The notes: generated by a model from the letters alone, not told the origin. Positions 8,290-17,280 are shown, numbered from the stretch's first letter. The stretch is DNA of 19,078 nt from Candidatus Auribacterota bacterium (GCA_016932965.1 JAFGBW010000265.1:1-19078); one strand, 5' to 3'. Program-made: numbers and translations.

Positions 8290-9012
8290 ATGCAGATCCA
8301 TTTAAAATCCCTTTCCAAATCCTACGGCAATCATATGGCTGTGGATAATATTGACCTGAAAATGGATTCAGGAAAAATCACAGCTTTTCTGGGACCGAAC
8401 GGGGCTGGTAAAACCACCACGATCAGGATGATGGTAGGACTTCTCCGGCCTACCAGCGGATGGATCCTGATTGACGGAAACGATTTTCAAGATGATCCCA
8501 TCCGGTATAAAAAAATGATGTCGTATGTTCCTGATTTTCCCTTTTTATACGACCGTCTGACAGGAAGGGAATTTTTAAAATTCATCGGAGAAATATATGA
8601 GCTTCCTTTAAATGAAGTGGATCGTCAGATTGAAGAAATGTCGCGTCTTTTTCAGGTGGAGGACATGCTGGACCAGCTCACAAAAAATTATTCGCACGGC
8701 ATGCGCCAGCGTCTTGTTTTTTGTTCGGCGTTTTTGAGGAATCCCGAAATCCTGATTGTGGATGAACCCATGATCGGCATTGATCCCAAAACAGCCAGGA
8801 TTTTAAAGGACACGTTTCTTCACCTGGTGAAAGAAAAAAACAAGCTGCTGTTTTTCTCCACCCACCAGCTCGCTGTTGCCGAAGAACTCGCTGACACTAT
8901 CGCCATCATCCACAAGGGAAAAATCATAACGCAGGGGCCGCTTTCCAGCCTGATTCCGGATAAGGCCACCTATAAAAACCTGGAAGATTATTTTTTATCC
9001 ATTACGGATTAA
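8290..9012 (+). CDS. ABC-2-type transporter ATP-binding protein, no permease beside it
   Basis: A 240-residue ATPase subunit of the kind that pairs with ABC-2/EcsB-like permeases in exporters. Walker A GPNGAGKT is at 35-42, the signature is the degenerate YSHGMRQ (134-140), Walker B is ILIVDEP with Glu159, and the switch histidine is His192 (STHQL). The Q-loop area reads SYVPDFPFLYDRLTG; the Asp-Xaa-Pro-Phe-Leu-Tyr pattern is common in EcsA-like members. The ATG at 8290 gives the standard N-terminus (MQIHLKSLSKSYG); the TTG two codons earlier is less likely. No Shine-Dalgarno site is seen, and a strong terminator ends 21 bp upstream. The next gene is convergent, so the membrane partner must be encoded elsewhere. 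Its stop codon overlaps the convergent stop by 4 bp (TTAA). Confidence 0.93.
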   Translation: MQIHLKSLSKSYGNHMAVDNIDLKMDSGKITAFLGPNGAGKTTTIRMMVGLLRPTSGWILIDGNDFQDDPIRYKKMMSYVPDFPFLYDRLTGREFLKFIGEIYELPLNEVDRQIEEMSRLFQVEDMLDQLTKNYSHGMRQRLVFCSAFLRNPEILIVDEPMIGIDPKTARILKDTFLHLVKEKNKLLFFSTHQLAVAEELADTIAIIHKGKIITQGPLSSLIPDKATYKNLEDYFLSITD

Positions 9013-12000
9013 GCTGCTGCAGGCAGGCTTGACGGAGGTCTGCTGGTACGGCGCCCGTAGGTTCTATTCATGGCTCTGATGAACAAATCCCTGATTCTAA
9101 TGAAATCAAGCTTCACGCCCATCTGCGGAAAGATATTTTTCCATGCTGCCGCAATGGCGGCATTCGATAATACCAGCCCCAGCTGTGGCTCAAAAACCGT
9201 ACTACCGACAACCCTAAAACGGGTGTTACAGTGCAGAAAATCCATTACCGCAACCCTGACTTTGTTCTCCATCTGATCGTCCCAGTCAGGAATATCCGGA
9301 TAGGCTTCTTTCATCACTTCATGCAGATTTTTGAGAAAAACTCCAGACATACTTTCTTCTATCCATTCCTCCATGCTTTTCACCGCCTGTATTTCCGGAG
9401 AGTTGGGCCATTCTTGTGCTGAACTGACATTGAGCGTAGTGCAGTTCCCCCCCAATTTCTTTATCTGGTTGATGCTGTCACGGGTGGATACGGCAAATTC
9501 AACCAGCATTTCTAGCAGCTTTTCAATGTCCACATGACCGGATGCGTCCAGCGGCACCGCTCCTACCGCAATGGTTCCATAGGCCCCGAGTCTTGTATAA
9601 TGCCTGGGATTGGCCACACGGAACCCCGCCACTTTCGTTGTGGAAGGATACATAAAATCTTCAATCGGCATCATCCATTCACTCCGCTGCAATCCCAATA
9701 GATCGTGAAGATTTCCCATCTTTGAGCCTTTGACCTTGACCCGTAATTTCCAGTTCAAAACCTCGAAATGAATCTGCTTAAAAAAACGAATTTTTTCTTG
9801 AAGGGTAACCATGATGTCCGTATTTCGTCTGGATAAACGGTATATCCTGTCTATCAGGGCTTGTCTTTTATCAGGATCGGATAAATCCTCTTCAGATATA
9901 CGGGTCTCATTGATGTCCTCGAAAAAATACAGATTGAACAGTTCACTCAATAATTTTTCATCTTTCGGATTTTTCAGTATCCCTTGAAGAATTCTCATCA
10001 GTCTGAGGTTGTCCGACTGCAGTCTCGTACAGGTTTTATCAAATTCTGAAATCAACTCATAAAAAAATTCAACGTTTGAAGCCCCGTTGGGGTTCAGATG
10101 CATCATGAGCGGCTTATCATCAATCAAAGACCTTCCAATATGATCCACAAGCGTCTGAATCAATTGATCAGGTGTCTGCGGGGTAGACGGATCATCAGCA
10201 TGCTCATTCATCCGGCGCAGAAGGAATCTCAGATTTTCCTCCATATTGTGATGAATGGAATAAAATAAGGAATCCATGGGAGTTTTCAGGTTGAGGAGCA
10301 TGCTCATTTCATCCAAATTCTGGAAATGCTTGAAATCAATATAAATCATGCCTATTTCATGAGTAACCGGATGCATATAAACAGCGCGGAATTCATCCCC
10401 TGCCTTTGAAGGAATGATGGCGTATCCTTGTTCTCTTATGCCATTGACATACGGAACGACAAAAGGAAGCATTTCCCATGGCACATCCCTGTCTTTTTCC
10501 AATGCTTCAATCAAGGTCGCCAGAGAACGAACCAGGTAAAACGGGGAATCCGTGAACAGGTCACTTCGCGGGTCTGTCTGGCTTGCTTCAACGAATCTCC
10601 ATAAGGATTCAGCGTCTTCCCACCAAGGTCGGGAAGACTCAGGGATGTCGGATTTCTCATAATCATACAGAGAGCGCCCTTTTAAAGCAGAAATTCTTTT
10701 CAAATAAGTTACGAGATGCTCTGACGAAAGAGAACGGTTTCTGGCAAGGCTTTGAGCCAACGCTCTTAATCGCTGCTGGGGACGATAGATCTGGCCGTCC
10801 ATCTCGTGCTGATCCCTCAAGGACTGATTGATCAGATTGATACCGGCCCCAATCTGAAAATCACTGTGCTCCACATCAACCACTGTATAATATTTTCCCT
10901 TCTTTGAAACGTCTTCCGCTAGCTTGAACTCCATTAAAAGCCGGTTGCTGAATTCATTGATTTTTTTGCCCAGAAATTTACCCCTGGTTGAGAATTCATC
11001 CATAGTCGGCAATGAGTCAGGAAATTCATCCCGTGTTGTTTCCAGCATGGTCCGGATATGATCCGCAACAAGATTCAGATAGACAAGCCGGTTGTTGGAT
11101 TGTGTCTTTAACTCACTCACGAGCGTCTCCAAGGCCTTGCTCTTTGGAGAAGACAATTCCGCCACATTCCTGATCCCTCTTTCAGCAAGTTTTCTCCTTA
11201 ACTCCTCCTCATCCCTGCATTTCATGACAAAAACCAGGTCCCTCAATTCCTTCACTCCTGTTTTTTCCAGGCTTTCACATTTCATGCTGATTCTCTGTTC
11301 TTCACGGATTTTCCCGATCATCTCGTTCATCTCTTCGTTGATCGTATCGATGAATGCGTTCCGGATAATTTTTTTATCCTCCTGAATTCTTCCTGGGGCA
11401 TGAAACTCCATGGTTAACTGGAATAGCCTGGTGTAAGCGCTGTTATAGAGTCGTGTGGCGCTGAACTGATTGACCGGGATCAGAAAATCACTGTCAAATT
11501 TAGCCATTTTTTCCGGATCTCCGTTGCAGGTGCTAAAAAATAATGGCCGGGTCCGTGCCTTGAGTCCTTTGCAATACTGGCGGCGGCCAAAATAACGGCC
11601 CAACACTTCCTTTTTTTCTGCCGGGCCTTCACCGGCAGCCTTCCTGATATCTGCCTCGGAAATCCCAATCCTGTTAAACAATTCAAATATCACATCGCAA
11701 GCAGTCGCATTCCTCTCGCTTGCATGTTGTTCTAAAGCTTTAAACAAAGAATGTCTTTTCTCTTCAGGTTTTTTCTCCTCTTCAAAATCATACCAGCCAT
11801 ATCGGTAAAGATAATCGAAAATGGAGAGTTTAACAGAAGGCTTTTCCGGATCAGGAAGGCATTCCTTTGTCCAGGAATAATCCGGATAGTGATAATACTC
11901 GGCAGCTATGTCAGGATGCTTCTTCAAATCTATTTCAGGATCCAGGCCATAAATGGCCCAGCGTACCCGGTCAAATTTGTGCATCCGTATCTGATTGCTT

Positions 12001-12794
12001 CTGCCAAATATTCTACCAAGAAAATTTCCCGCCTGAGGGATAAGGACATCAGCCCAGGGTTCATATACGCTGTTCAATGCTGAGGCAGAAAGTCCCAGGT
12101 TCATGACCGTCACTGAATTACGGTATGTTCGCTCTGTCACCTGAATGGACCGGCCTTCAGTTAAAGGAATGTCCGTGAAAACAGAATCAGTCCTGCCGGG
12201 CCCCCATTCAGGAAGATGAGGAGTATCCAGCAATACCTGCCCCATCTCTTCACTGAATGAAAATTCAGAAAAAGAGCTGAGTAATCCCAGGATATGCTGT
12301 CTCACACTGTATGGAGGCATTCCCACCCTGACTTTATATAATTTCCCGTCAACGGTTATGATATCATATCCTTCCATCCAATTTTCCAAAAAGCGGTACA
12401 AATTTCTGAAGATGGCCCGTTCATCTCCGGATTTGAGCGGCATTCCGGAGTTGGAATTGATTTTTTCTCCATAATTTTTCAGGGCGTCCAGGTACACTGA
12501 CATGATTTTTTTAATTTGCTCTTCTGGTCCTGTTTGAGGATTCTGGTACCTGCTTTCAAGTTCCAGAATACGATCCCGTAACCGGCCATCCCCTATCTGA
12601 GATGTATCCAGGATATCTCTTTGCCTCCACCATGTTTCTATGGCAGGCAGGTCCTGAAGCCGGCTTGCAGGCGCAAGCAAATATGAATTTATTTCCGATG
12701 AGAATAATACTGGAGGAAAAAAGAAAACAAACAGCCATAAGAATAACAGAATCTTTTTTCTGATAGGATGAAAAATCTGTAATGAATGTGTCAT
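9009..12794 (-). CDS. Large predicted secreted protein of unknown function, 1261 aa
   Basis: I do not recognise this protein. The N-terminus has a basic start (HPIRKK), a hydrophobic core (about 15-31, ILLFLWLFVFFFPPVLF) and a plausible signal peptidase I site at FSS-E, followed by YLLAPASRLQDL. The rest looks soluble, mostly alpha-helical and rich in Arg, Glu and Lys, with no further clear membrane segment. A cysteine pair brackets CKGLKARTRPLFFSTC near the first third. The mid-to-late part has a beta-like region (YAIIPSKAGDEFRAVYM) and the C-terminal region has FRVVGSTVFEPQLGLVLSN. The tail is Ser/Pro/Ala-rich. The ATG at 12792-12794 has AGGTGA close upstream and a good promoter. It is a single gene bounded by a 245-bp gap upstream and a convergent gene downstream. 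The unbroken long frame and the signal peptide make it a real gene. Confidence 0.85.
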   Translation of the reverse strand: MTHSLQIFHPIRKKILLFLWLFVFFFPPVLFSSEINSYLLAPASRLQDLPAIETWWRQRDILDTSQIGDGRLRDRILELESRYQNPQTGPEEQIKKIMSVYLDALKNYGEKINSNSGMPLKSGDERAIFRNLYRFLENWMEGYDIITVDGKLYKVRVGMPPYSVRQHILGLLSSFSEFSFSEEMGQVLLDTPHLPEWGPGRTDSVFTDIPLTEGRSIQVTERTYRNSVTVMNLGLSASALNSVYEPWADVLIPQAGNFLGRIFGRSNQIRMHKFDRVRWAIYGLDPEIDLKKHPDIAAEYYHYPDYSWTKECLPDPEKPSVKLSIFDYLYRYGWYDFEEEKKPEEKRHSLFKALEQHASERNATACDVIFELFNRIGISEADIRKAAGEGPAEKKEVLGRYFGRRQYCKGLKARTRPLFFSTCNGDPEKMAKFDSDFLIPVNQFSATRLYNSAYTRLFQLTMEFHAPGRIQEDKKIIRNAFIDTINEEMNEMIGKIREEQRISMKCESLEKTGVKELRDLVFVMKCRDEEELRRKLAERGIRNVAELSSPKSKALETLVSELKTQSNNRLVYLNLVADHIRTMLETTRDEFPDSLPTMDEFSTRGKFLGKKINEFSNRLLMEFKLAEDVSKKGKYYTVVDVEHSDFQIGAGINLINQSLRDQHEMDGQIYRPQQRLRALAQSLARNRSLSSEHLVTYLKRISALKGRSLYDYEKSDIPESSRPWWEDAESLWRFVEASQTDPRSDLFTDSPFYLVRSLATLIEALEKDRDVPWEMLPFVVPYVNGIREQGYAIIPSKAGDEFRAVYMHPVTHEIGMIYIDFKHFQNLDEMSMLLNLKTPMDSLFYSIHHNMEENLRFLLRRMNEHADDPSTPQTPDQLIQTLVDHIGRSLIDDKPLMMHLNPNGASNVEFFYELISEFDKTCTRLQSDNLRLMRILQGILKNPKDEKLLSELFNLYFFEDINETRISEEDLSDPDKRQALIDRIYRLSRRNTDIMVTLQEKIRFFKQIHFEVLNWKLRVKVKGSKMGNLHDLLGLQRSEWMMPIEDFMYPSTTKVAGFRVANPRHYTRLGAYGTIAVGAVPLDASGHVDIEKLLEMLVEFAVSTRDSINQIKKLGGNCTTLNVSSAQEWPNSPEIQAVKSMEEWIEESMSGVFLKNLHEVMKEAYPDIPDWDDQMENKVRVAVMDFLHCNTRFRVVGSTVFEPQLGLVLSNAAIAAAWKNIFPQMGVKLDFIRIRDLFIRAMNRTYGRRTSRPPSSLPAAA

Positions 12795-12827
12795 ATAATC
12801 ACCTGATCATAGTTTTCTTCTAATATT

Positions 12828-12856
12828 TAAATACCTGATATCAGGCTACTTGTCAA
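12828..12856 (-). promoter_or_regulatory. Promoter of the 1261-aa secreted protein with palindromic spacer
   Basis: On the minus strand a perfect -35 TTGACA (12856-12851) is followed after 17 bp by TATTTA (12833-12828). The spacer contains the perfect 12-bp palindrome CCTGATATCAGG (12834-12845). A further ACCTGAT half-site lies at 12801-12807, 32 bp from the copy at 12833-12839. A repressor binding here would block RNA polymerase, so this is a candidate operator. The -10 box is only a half match. Confidence 0.5.
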
Positions 12857-13028
12857 TGGAGTACATATTATTATTTGTAACTAAGCTAAAATAAAAAGGT
12901 TATCATAGATGATCATTTTGAAAAAATAATGAGATGTAATGAGTAGGAAATGAGAATTTAAAATTCAGCAAGACTGATGAAGGACAAGGAAAGGTTCTGT
13001 TACCGTCATTTGAACAAAATGATCTCAT

Positions 13029-13052
13029 GCAAAGAGCGATCAGCCTCTTTGC
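13029..13052 (-). terminator. Hairpin overlapping the stop codon of the spermidine-synthase-like gene
   Basis: Perfect 8-bp arms GCAAAGAG and CTCTTTGC enclose an 8-bp loop that contains the TGA stop codon of the gene ending at 13040. Downstream on the minus strand there is only a weak T-rich stretch (ATTTTG), so it may be a weak terminator or a 3' stabilising hairpin. Confidence 0.35.
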
Positions 13053-15448
13053 TTTTGTTGGCTGATCCAGCTCAGGACATAGCCGAGGAAGGCAATAATG
13101 GCTAAGAACTTGAAACCCGATAAAACGGAAAAATATTCCAGAAAACCCCCGACCACTCCTCCTATGAGGTTCCAGCCCAATGCTGTCTCAGGCTTTTTTT
13201 CATTTTGAAAAACAGCGGCAAAAATGATCCCGGCAAAAAATAAAGGGAACAGTAAAATGAATGTCGGAAGGACATATGCCCAGACATGATTCATGCTGAT
13301 AAAACGGAAAGGATAAAAATAAGTAAACAAGACGCCTGATAACAGAAAAAAGTAATACCAGCGGGTTTGTCTGATTCTGGCTTTAATGACATAGATATTG
13401 GCTAGTAAAATCAGGATCAAAATGATCCCGATGACCAGGGCGGTTACTTTCCAGGTTGAACCCCAAACCAGGGCCAGTTGAGAAATGCTCTTGGTTTCAA
13501 TGAGCAGAAAAGAGACTCCAAACCAGAAATATTGACCGTAACCTGCCAGGCTTCTTTCTCCCTTGGGCAGAAAAAAGAAAGCGCTTCCGGTTCCCAAAAC
13601 GATCATGATCACAAGACCGATGATAAAAGACAAAGGAAGAGCCCGGTCTTTTTGATACATGAAAGGCCAATCATCGGTTGCAGGAGGAACATTTTCAACT
13701 TCAGTCACATTTGGACAGGGAACTCCCCCTTTTTTCCTCACCAGTTCCTGATAAGACTCTTTCATACCCGTAATGAAAGTCAGTCCGCGCGTTGTGGAAA
13801 GAATGACCGGATCAGTGCCGAATACCTTCTGAAACATCCGATAAAATCGTTCTCTTAACCACGGCTGCTGCACAGCAAACGTGCAGACAACCGAGCCGCC
13901 CGGAGTCAAAAGTTCCTTTACCTTCTGAAAGGATTCAAGGGTATAAACATAATTGTCCAGTCTGACTGAACTGAAGGTGGAAAACAGAGAATGGCTGTCC
14001 AAAAGCCCGAAAATAAGGCAATCGAATTTTTCGGCTGTGTTGTTGAAGAAATGCCTGGCATCGTCAATGACAAGAGAGACCCGCGGATCCTGGTATGGTC
14101 TTTCAGGATGGTATCTTTTGCCTGTTTCAGCGATTTTCGGATCAATTTCAACAGCAGTAACTTTTTTGGCCCCTCCGCGGAGGGCGGCGGCAACGTCATT
14201 ACCCCCGCCGGATCCCACGACGCAGACCTTTTCCGGATGAAAAAGAGTAAAGGGGACATTGTAACTGTAAAAAGGAATATTCTCATAAAAACCCGGATAA
14301 CGGCTCAAAAACCGCTCTGAAAAATCCGTGATATCCATATAATAAAGGTCATTCACATCCAGACGCTTCCCGATGTTAACCCACTCTCCTTCATGTCCCT
14401 TGGAATCGGTCATATCCGAAGGGATCTGGGGATAGGTCCGGGATATTCCGGAAGGAGTTTTCCATAAATATGAATCCGTGACACTGATACGGTTGTAAGG
14501 ACTCCAAATCTTGGGAAAAGCCGTATCATAAAGCGCTCCCAGTCCCAGAACAAACAAACCTGTGGAAATCAGCAGTTCTTTTTTCCGGTCGCGCAATATC
14601 CAGCATATCGGAATGATTCCAGCCAGAAACCATAATGCAGGCGGAGTTGAAAAACAGGTCAAAACATTATATAAACAGATTCCCGATAAAGATCCGGCAA
14701 TATTGACGGAATAGGCCTTGATCCTTGGAATACCCTGGAATCCCCGTCCCACTAAATGACCCAGCGGAATAAAAATCAGTATTTGCATCATGAATAAAAA
14801 GGCCAGACTCCCGTAAAATATAAAAAAACACAAAGGAACCCAGTTGGCATTGAATGTATGTCCCCATACCTGCAATTCACTTCTAAACAAGGTGGCACCG
14901 GAAAAGGAAATAATTCTTAGGTAAGTATCGGAGCCAAAACCGATAAACAAGAGGAAGAATGCCGTAAAAGGAATGAATAATATCTCCAGCCGTTTTGGTT
15001 TGTTGGAAATCAGACAGCCCAATCCCAATCCCAGATACGCTGCGATCAGCGTGACATTTTTGAAGAACGAAAAAATCCTGACCTCGGAAGAAATCCAGCG
15101 TATGAAAATGATTTCAAAGAACAGGGCGGTAAAACTCACCCAGAAAAGCCATAAGGGACCTTTATGGACCGGGGAAAATGAACGCAACCCTTCCGCGAAC
15201 AAGCCGGTGATTTTTTTTCCGAACCGGATCCAGACAATCCCTGAAAAAAAAAGAAAGAATCCAAGCCACCATAATTGATTCCGAATGAAATCCAGTTGAT
15301 GGAGATGGACCGGATTCAGACTGAGCCGTTTGCCGAAAAAAAGACTGATCAGGAACAAAGGTTCTTTTGGAAATGCAAAAATGACCGATAACAGTCCGCC
15401 CAGGATCAGGAACAGACCCGGAGTCGGACGTATAAAAAAATTTTTCAT
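13040..15448 (-). CDS. Multi-pass membrane protein with spermidine-synthase-like methyltransferase-fold domain
   Basis: An 802-residue protein. The N-terminal part (to about residue 310) has roughly eight hydrophobic segments. The soluble middle has a spermidine-synthase-like Rossmann domain: VGSGGGNDVAAAL (about 411-423), VEIDP (433-437), DDAR (462-465) and LDNYVYTLESF (497-507). The C-terminal part has about six more membrane segments. Such membrane-fused 'spermidine synthase-like' proteins are widespread and mostly uncharacterised, and polyamine synthesis should not be assumed. The frame opens at 15478, but I prefer the ATG at 15446-15448 because AGGG lies 7 bp upstream and MKNFFIRPTPGLFLILGG is a typical membrane start. 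It is in line with the 1261-aa gene downstream, but separated by 245 bp with its own promoter. Confidence 0.82.
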   Translation of the reverse strand: MKNFFIRPTPGLFLILGGLLSVIFAFPKEPLFLISLFFGKRLSLNPVHLHQLDFIRNQLWWLGFFLFFSGIVWIRFGKKITGLFAEGLRSFSPVHKGPLWLFWVSFTALFFEIIFIRWISSEVRIFSFFKNVTLIAAYLGLGLGCLISNKPKRLEILFIPFTAFFLLFIGFGSDTYLRIISFSGATLFRSELQVWGHTFNANWVPLCFFIFYGSLAFLFMMQILIFIPLGHLVGRGFQGIPRIKAYSVNIAGSLSGICLYNVLTCFSTPPALWFLAGIIPICWILRDRKKELLISTGLFVLGLGALYDTAFPKIWSPYNRISVTDSYLWKTPSGISRTYPQIPSDMTDSKGHEGEWVNIGKRLDVNDLYYMDITDFSERFLSRYPGFYENIPFYSYNVPFTLFHPEKVCVVGSGGGNDVAAALRGGAKKVTAVEIDPKIAETGKRYHPERPYQDPRVSLVIDDARHFFNNTAEKFDCLIFGLLDSHSLFSTFSSVRLDNYVYTLESFQKVKELLTPGGSVVCTFAVQQPWLRERFYRMFQKVFGTDPVILSTTRGLTFITGMKESYQELVRKKGGVPCPNVTEVENVPPATDDWPFMYQKDRALPLSFIIGLVIMIVLGTGSAFFFLPKGERSLAGYGQYFWFGVSFLLIETKSISQLALVWGSTWKVTALVIGIILILILLANIYVIKARIRQTRWYYFFLLSGVLFTYFYPFRFISMNHVWAYVLPTFILLFPLFFAGIIFAAVFQNEKKPETALGWNLIGGVVGGFLEYFSVLSGFKFLAIIAFLGYVLSWISQQKQRG

Positions 15449-15563
15449 CACTTGCCCTGTAAATAGATGTGCGGCCATTTCATTCTTAAGCTTGATTACA
15501 ATGATCGTTCGAATTGCTTAGAACGGTCATGATCTCCTGTCAAGTTCAACCGCTTTGAAACAT

Positions 15564-15584
15564 AAAAAAGGAATCTGTCATTCC
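15564..15584 (-). terminator. Weak intrinsic terminator after the epimerase homologue
   Basis: On the minus strand, GGAAT and ATTCC pair around a GACAG loop and are followed by TTTTTT, starting 7 bp after the TGA stop. The stem is only 5 bp, so termination may be partial. Confidence 0.5.
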
Positions 15585-15590
15585 ACCGTA

Positions 15591-16742
15591 TCATGATTTC
15601 CGTCGGTCTTTTTCAGTCAAAATACGGACTATTTTTTCCGCGGCGTCGCCCTTTCCATAAAGCTGACATTCCTTTCCGCATCGTTTCATACCAGCAAGAA
15701 CGGCATCCGCAATAACAGCCGTATTCTTAGGAGGAACCATCTGATTCCAGCCTGATTCTATGAGCTCAACCCATTGGGTTTCTTCCATCAAAGTAACGCA
15801 GGGAACACGGTAATAATAGGCCTCCTTCTGAATCTCTCCGGAATCAGTAACAATGATTCTGGCATTTTTCTCCAGCATCATCATATCCAGATAACCCACA
15901 GGCGAAAGCAGAAGAAAAGTTTTATTACACTCGTTTTGTCTGGAACCGGATTCACACAACTTCTGGGTTAATAATCCAATAGGAGATTCTTCTTCACTTT
16001 CCGTTATTGTTCTGATCCTTGGATGAAGCGGTAATACCACCGGTATGGAACGGCTGACCTCCTGCAAACCGGATAAAATCGATTTCAAACGTAACGCATC
16101 ATCCGTATTTTTAGGCCGATCTATGACAGCCAGAACATATTCCCTGGCTTTGAAACCCAATTCCTTAAGGATACGGCTGTTTTGTTCCGCTTTTTTTCCG
16201 TAATACAGGGCTGCATCATGCATGACATCACCCACTAGATGGATTGTTTCCTTTGGAAATTCCTCCCGTATCAGGTTGGTTACTTCCTTCTCAGTAGGAA
16301 CGAAAAGAAAACTGGAAATACGGTCTATCAATACCCGGTTGACTTCTTCCGGCATCCTGAGATGAACAGAACGCACCCCTGCTTCTACGTGAGCGACCGG
16401 AATATGAAGTTTAACGGCAGCCAGTGCACCGGCCAAAGAAACGCTGGTATCTCCATAGATCATAACCAGGTCCGGCTCTTCCCTCATCAGAACTGCTTCG
16501 ATCTCTTCCAGCATTTTGCCGGTTTGGGTAGAGTGGCTGCCTGACCCGATATGCAGATCATATTGCGGAGGATGGAGTTCCAGCTCCTCAAAAAAAACAC
16601 CCGAGATATTGGGATCATGATGCAGATGGATATGAACCGCTATTTCAGCCACACCACCTTCCATGGCTGCAAACTGCCGTGAAACTAATGCCGCCTTAAT
16701 GAACTGGGGCCTATTCCCTATGACTGTAACGATTTTTATCAT
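15591..16742 (-). CDS. UDP-N-acetylglucosamine 2-epimerase family protein, diverged active site
   Basis: A 383-residue member of the non-hydrolysing UDP-GlcNAc 2-epimerase family (WecB/MnaA/WbpI type), which makes UDP-ManNAc-type sugars for envelope polysaccharides. The fold is clear: GNRPQFIKAA (9-18), YGDTS (96-100), HVEAGVRS (118-125), PEEVNR (131-136), HPR (240-242), TDSG (299-302) and QKEA (305-308). The RPQFIKAA start resembles WbpI-like members. Several usually conserved positions differ: the TxHRxEN motif reads VIDRPKN, so the His is Asp208 and the Glu is Lys211; TDSGG is TDSGE; the TLR arginine is Met319; and the usual TGQHYD segment reads HLHHD. It starts 4 bp after the yciB stop, so the two are one operon. 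The fold is certain, the activity is not. Confidence 0.87.
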   Translation of the reverse strand: MIKIVTVIGNRPQFIKAALVSRQFAAMEGGVAEIAVHIHLHHDPNISGVFFEELELHPPQYDLHIGSGSHSTQTGKMLEEIEAVLMREEPDLVMIYGDTSVSLAGALAAVKLHIPVAHVEAGVRSVHLRMPEEVNRVLIDRISSFLFVPTEKEVTNLIREEFPKETIHLVGDVMHDAALYYGKKAEQNSRILKELGFKAREYVLAVIDRPKNTDDALRLKSILSGLQEVSRSIPVVLPLHPRIRTITESEEESPIGLLTQKLCESGSRQNECNKTFLLLSPVGYLDMMMLEKNARIIVTDSGEIQKEAYYYRVPCVTLMEETQWVELIESGWNQMVPPKNTAVIADAVLAGMKRCGKECQLYGKGDAAEKIVRILTEKDRRKS

Positions 16743-16746
16743 GCTC

Positions 16747-17280
16747 TTATTTATCCTTTTTCAGATAAGGTGACAACATGATGCTTTGACCAATGACAAA
16801 AACAAGCATCAAGCCCATGATGCCGAAGAGTTTGAAATTAACCCATGTGTTCGTAGAATAGTGAGTGGCGACAAAAAGATTCACTCCACCCAAAAAGATA
16901 AAAAAAACCGCCCAACTCAGGTTTAAATTCCGCCATATTCTCTCAGGAAGCTCAATCTGTTTTTCCAGGAGAGTGCGGATCAAATTTTTTCCAAATACCA
17001 GCTCACTGGCTATGAGGCAGCAACCAAAAACCCAGTACAGCACGGTTGGTTTCCATTTGATGAAGGTTTCATTCCTCAACAAGAGTGTCGCTCCGCCAAA
17101 TACAGCCACGACAGCCAGGCTAACCCAAAGCATCGGGTCCACTTTTTTATTTTTATAATACACCCAGCCGATCTGGATGACGCTCGCAATAATCGCGGTC
17201 GCAGTAGCCACATAAATACCCTTCAACTTGAAGGCGGTAAAAAATAAAACAATGGGGAAAAAATCAAATAATAGTTTCAT
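16747..17280 (-). CDS. yciB: YciB/IspZ family inner-membrane protein
   Basis: A 177-residue multi-pass membrane protein that lines up by eye over its length with E. coli YciB (intracellular septation protein A). Shared features are the start [14 protein letters not shown], the repeated ATATAI-type helix, [40 protein letters not shown] and [12 protein letters not shown]. About five hydrophobic segments are visible. YciB proteins are linked to cell envelope integrity and septation; the exact role is unsettled. Upstream is a 309-bp gap, so this gene likely starts the transcript shared with the epimerase homologue 4 bp downstream. The Shine-Dalgarno site is weak, but the N-terminus matches the family, so the start is probably right. 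Confidence 0.9.
   Translation of the reverse strand: MKLLFDFFPIVLFFTAFKLKGIYVATATAIIASVIQIGWVYYKNKKVDPMLWVSLAVVAVFGGATLLLRNETFIKWKPTVLYWVFGCCLIASELVFGKNLIRTLLEKQIELPERIWRNLNLSWAVFFIFLGGVNLFVATHYSTNTWVNFKLFGIMGLMLVFVIGQSIMLSPYLKKDK

Noticed and set aside
9009-9012. 4-bp overlap of convergent stop codons as a regulatory feature
   Set aside because: TTAA sharing by convergent stops is common in compact genomes and needs no special explanation.
13478-13858. 126-residue plus-strand frame, and similar ones at 13991-14320 and 14973-15278
   Set aside because: All are opposite the membrane protein with the Rossmann motif and show no motifs.
15449-15478. Ten-residue longer start for the spermidine-synthase-like membrane protein
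   Set aside because: No ribosome site precedes it, while AGGG precedes the ATG at 15446-15448.
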